From contig JAJRVC010000684.1 in the NCBI GenBank assembly GCA_024277475.1, positions 1-7,620 on the forward strand: a stretch of 7,620 nt of DNA, written 5' to 3'. A model generated the notes under the pieces. The model was given only the letters and a program-made list of their open reading frames with translations. It was not told where the DNA came from and ran no database searches. The position numbers and the translations under genes were made by a program. Of the stretch, positions 5,888 through 7,620 are shown in pieces (positions within the stretch are counted from its first letter, which is position 1; each line of letters opens with the position of its first letter). The stretch comes from Deltaproteobacteria bacterium. Lineage in GTDB: Bacteria; Desulfobacterota; Desulfobacteria; Desulfobacterales; JAFDCJ01.

Positions 5888-7228
5888 ATGGCGAAGAAAA
5901 ATGTAGTTATTATCGGAGCAGCCGGAAGAGATTTTCAGAACTTTAACACCTATTACCGCGGTAACGAAGACTATAACGTAGTGGCTTTCACCGCCGCCCA
6001 GATTCCGGACATTGAAGGCAGAAAATATCCGGCCGAGCTGGCCGGCAGCCTGTATCCGGACGGCATTCCGATCTACGCCGAGGAAGATCTTTCCAAACTG
6101 ATCAAGGAGCTGGATGTGGATGACTGTGTGTTCTCATACAGCGACGTGCCCTACCAGCATGTTATGTCGGTGGGTGCCCTGGTGAATGCCGCCGGCGCTA
6201 ATTTTGTAATGCTGGGGCCCCGTGATACCCAGATTAAGAGCACCAAGCCGGTTATCTCGGTGGGCGCGGTTCGCACCGGTGGCGGCAAGAGCCAGACCTC
6301 TCGCCGTATCATTGAAATTCTGATGGATAAGGGATTGAAAGTTGTCGCCATCCGGCATCCCATGCCTTACGGCGATATTGCCGCTCAGAAAGTGCAGCGC
6401 TTTGCCGAACTGTCCGACCTGGCAAAACACAATTGCACCGTCGAAGAGATGGAAGAATACGAGCCTCACGTGGTGCGCGGCAACGTGATTTATGCCGGTG
6501 TGGATTACGAAGCTATTGTTCGGGCGGCGGAAAAAGATCCGGATGGCTGTGATATAATTCTGTGGGACGGTGGTAACAATGATTTTCCGTTCTACAAGCC
6601 CGACCTGCATGTGACCGTTGTCGATCCCCATCGTCCCGGTCATGAATTGACTTATTATCCGGGCAATGTCACATTGAGAATGTCTGATGTCGTCGTCATC
6701 AATAAGATGGACAGTGCCGATGCTGAAGGCATTGAAATTGTGCGCCGCAACATTGCATCCGAGGCTCCGGATGCAATTGTCATCGACGGGGCCTCAACCC
6801 TGGATGTAGATGATCCTACGGTGATCAGGGGTAAAAAAGTGCTGGTGGTCGAAGACGGGCCCACCCTGACCCACGGCGAAATGAAAATAGGTGCCGGTGT
6901 AGTCGCTGCTCAAAAATTCGGCGCCGCCGAGCTGGTTGACCCGCGGCCGTACACGGTGGGCCGGTTGTCCGAAACTTTTGAGACTTATCCGAAGATCGGT
7001 ACCGTTTTGCCGGCTATGGGTTATGGTGAGCAGCAGTTGGAGGATCTTGAAACCACCATCAACAATACCGACTGTGAGTCCGTGGTGATCGGCACCCCCA
7101 TTGATCTGAACCGTATTATCAAAATCAACAAACCTAACACCCGGGTTTATTATAACCTGCAGGAAATCGGACGTCCGAATTTTGATATGGTGCTGGATGA
7201 TTTTGTAAAGAAATACAAACTGGGTTAA
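5888..7228 (+). CDS. Predicted P-loop GTPase, cyclic 2,3-diphosphoglycerate synthetase-like family
   Basis: A soluble protein of 446 aa. The N-terminus VVIIGAAGRDFQNFN (6-20) is Rossmann-like. A nucleotide-binding half follows, with GAVRTGGGKSQTS (126-138) as a variant P-loop, WDGGNND (226-232) and NKMD (272-275), which fits the GTP-specificity NKxD motif. These resemble the family named after archaeal cyclic 2,3-diphosphoglycerate synthetase, whose bacterial members are usually called predicted GTPases. The bacterial function is unknown to me, and true cDPG synthesis is only one possibility. There are no membrane segments or signal peptide. ATG at 5888 is preferred over the in-frame ATG at 5876 because GGAGGA (5878-5883) sits four bases before it and would overlap the earlier start. 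Being last after the amidinotransferase, arcB and arcC suggests a role linked to arginine or carbamoyl-phosphate catabolism. Confidence 0.82.
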   Translation: MAKKNVVIIGAAGRDFQNFNTYYRGNEDYNVVAFTAAQIPDIEGRKYPAELAGSLYPDGIPIYAEEDLSKLIKELDVDDCVFSYSDVPYQHVMSVGALVNAAGANFVMLGPRDTQIKSTKPVISVGAVRTGGGKSQTSRRIIEILMDKGLKVVAIRHPMPYGDIAAQKVQRFAELSDLAKHNCTVEEMEEYEPHVVRGNVIYAGVDYEAIVRAAEKDPDGCDIILWDGGNNDFPFYKPDLHVTVVDPHRPGHELTYYPGNVTLRMSDVVVINKMDSADAEGIEIVRRNIASEAPDAIVIDGASTLDVDDPTVIRGKKVLVVEDGPTLTHGEMKIGAGVVAAQKFGAAELVDPRPYTVGRLSETFETYPKIGTVLPAMGYGEQQLEDLETTINNTDCESVVIGTPIDLNRIIKINKPNTRVYYNLQEIGRPNFDMVLDDFVKKYKLG

Positions 7229-7280
7229 AACAATTGAGGAGTGAAAAAATACTTGTTTTCGTTGTTCGTTATCCGTTATT

Positions 7281-7299
7281 AGGCCCTTATCGGGTTTTA
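7281..7299 (+). terminator. Weak terminator-like hairpin after the GTPase gene
   Basis: AGGCCC (7281-7286) can pair with GGGTTT (7292-7297) around the loop TTATC, with three G-C pairs, one A-U and two G-U pairs, followed by a short TA stretch. It lies about 50 bases after the stop codon, in the right place for the end of the operon, but the stem is poor and the U-tract overlaps it. No better terminator was found before 7540. Confidence 0.2.
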
Positions 7300-7319
7300 T
7301 CTGACAACATGTTGTCAGA
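7300..7319. promoter_or_regulatory. Perfect 20-bp palindrome, possible repressor operator
   Basis: TCTGACAACA (7300-7309) is followed directly by its exact reverse complement TGTTGTCAGA (7310-7319). An uninterrupted 20-bp palindrome in an intergenic region is typical of a dimeric repressor site, and the core TGACAACATGTTGTCA has the look of a GntR- or TetR-class operator, though I cannot assign a family. No U-tract follows, so a terminator role is unlikely. It could act on the gene beyond the right edge. Confidence 0.5.
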
Positions 7320-7547
7320 AACGCACGGCGTCAGGTTACGGTGTTCAGGTTTCAGCAATCGGAATTTGGGCCAAATGGCATAATTACCAGCGGATAAAAA
7401 TTTGTGCGATAATAGGGTACAACCGCGTTGAATGTTTTTGTCATTGGATATTGAAATTTGAGATTTGGTGATTGTAATTTCCGTTCTATCCAGGTTATAC
7501 AATCCGATTTGCAATCTTCAATATTCAACCTAACATCGGAATCCTGG

Positions 7548-7616
7548 TCCTCTGGGCCCGGGTATCTACTTCCCCGATAAGGGGCATAATGGGCCGCTAG
7601 GCCGACGAAAGGAGGA
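7548..7616 (+). ncRNA. Possible structured 5' leader of the next gene
   Basis: Several pairings surround the final ribosome site. CCCC (7572-7575) and GGGG (7581-7584) close a GATAA loop. GGCCC (7555-7559) can pair with GGGCC (7591-7595) around that hairpin. The same GGCC (7592-7595) can instead pair with GGCC (7600-7603) across GCTA, so the two folds exclude each other. TCCTC (7548-7552) is complementary to GAGGA (7612-7616) inside the Shine-Dalgarno. This is the arrangement expected of a leader controlling translation, but I recognise no known riboswitch consensus, and the stems are short. Confidence 0.25.
7609..7615 (+). promoter_or_regulatory. Strong ribosome binding site of a gene starting beyond the window
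   Basis: AAGGAGG is a near-perfect anti-16S match. No start codon follows before the right edge; five bases (AAAGA) remain, so a start codon is expected within the next few bases. The downstream gene is on the same strand and may be controlled separately because almost 400 bases precede it. Confidence 0.7.
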
Positions 7617-7620
7617 AAGA

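Larger units (their letters stand above)
7229..7620. other. Non-coding region downstream of the GTPase gene
   Basis: A 392-base stretch without a supported gene. It opens with GAGGAG (7236-7241), a ribosome-site-like word that leads only to a 13-codon frame ended by TAG (7280-7282). It then holds a weak hairpin, a perfect palindrome, and an AT-rich piece (about 7430-7530) whose wording (for example TTGAGATTTGGTGATTG) looks like dispersed intergenic repeat sequence. The end is GC-rich and possibly structured, finishing in a strong Shine-Dalgarno. The minus-strand frame across 7287-7514 reads through this repeat-like DNA and is not a credible gene. Confidence 0.65.

Noticed and set aside
6134..6643. 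169-aa open frame on the minus strand
   Set aside because: Antisense shadow of the GTPase gene, including its P-loop; its composition reflects the coding strand and it has no family motifs.
7241..7282. Tiny GTG frame reading MKKYLFSLFVIRY after a GAGGAG word
   Set aside because: It resembles the start of a signal peptide but stops after 13 codons, and the GAGGAG overlaps the GTG so it cannot act as its ribosome site. At most a remnant.
7287..7514. 75-aa minus-strand open frame
   Set aside because: Crosses the perfect palindrome and repeat-like AT-rich DNA, has no ribosome site support and no recognisable motif.

Overview
The window holds five complete genes, all on the + strand. They look like one regulated catabolic locus from an anaerobic, probably deltaproteobacterial (Desulfobacterota-like) genome. 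That placement is an inference from the sigma-54 control style, the arginine-fermentation gene content, the roughly half-GC genes separated by AT-rich spacers, and the dispersed 'CACGGAT'-type intergenic repeats. No rRNA, tRNA, CRISPR array or transposase is visible.

Layout. 1-256: leader with a possible sigma-70 promoter. 257-2008: a PAS-PAS-AAA+-HTH sigma-54 enhancer-binding regulator. 2009-2305: an AT-rich control region with a near-consensus -24/-12 promoter (GG at 2221, GC at 2233). 2306-3451: an L-arginine:glycine amidinotransferase (AGAT) family enzyme. 3470-4471: a catabolic-type (ArcB-like) ornithine carbamoyltransferase. 4472-4846: a non-coding gap carrying a perfect 21-bp inverted repeat. 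4847-5776: carbamate kinase (ArcC). 5777-5887: a short spacer with a degenerate repeat. 5888-7228: a predicted P-loop GTPase of the cyclic 2,3-diphosphoglycerate synthetase-like family. 7229-7620: a non-coding region with a perfect 20-bp palindrome, repeat-like AT-rich sequence and a possibly structured leader ending in a strong Shine-Dalgarno, so another gene should begin just past the right edge.

How the genes may work together. ArcB plus ArcC is the ATP-yielding half of the arginine deiminase pathway (citrulline to ornithine plus carbamoyl phosphate, then ATP, ammonia and CO2). The place normally held by arginine deiminase is taken by an amidinotransferase of the same fold and catalytic triad. 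Two readings are possible. In the first, the enzyme moves amidino groups between ornithine/arginine and an amine such as glycine, so ornithine cycles as a carrier and a guanidino compound such as guanidinoacetate is fermented with a deiminase encoded elsewhere. In the second, this family member has shifted towards hydrolysis. Neither can be settled from sequence alone. The regulator next to a sigma-54 promoter resembles in principle RocR-type control of arginine catabolism. The GTPase-like last gene has no obvious step in the pathway and is the least explained component.
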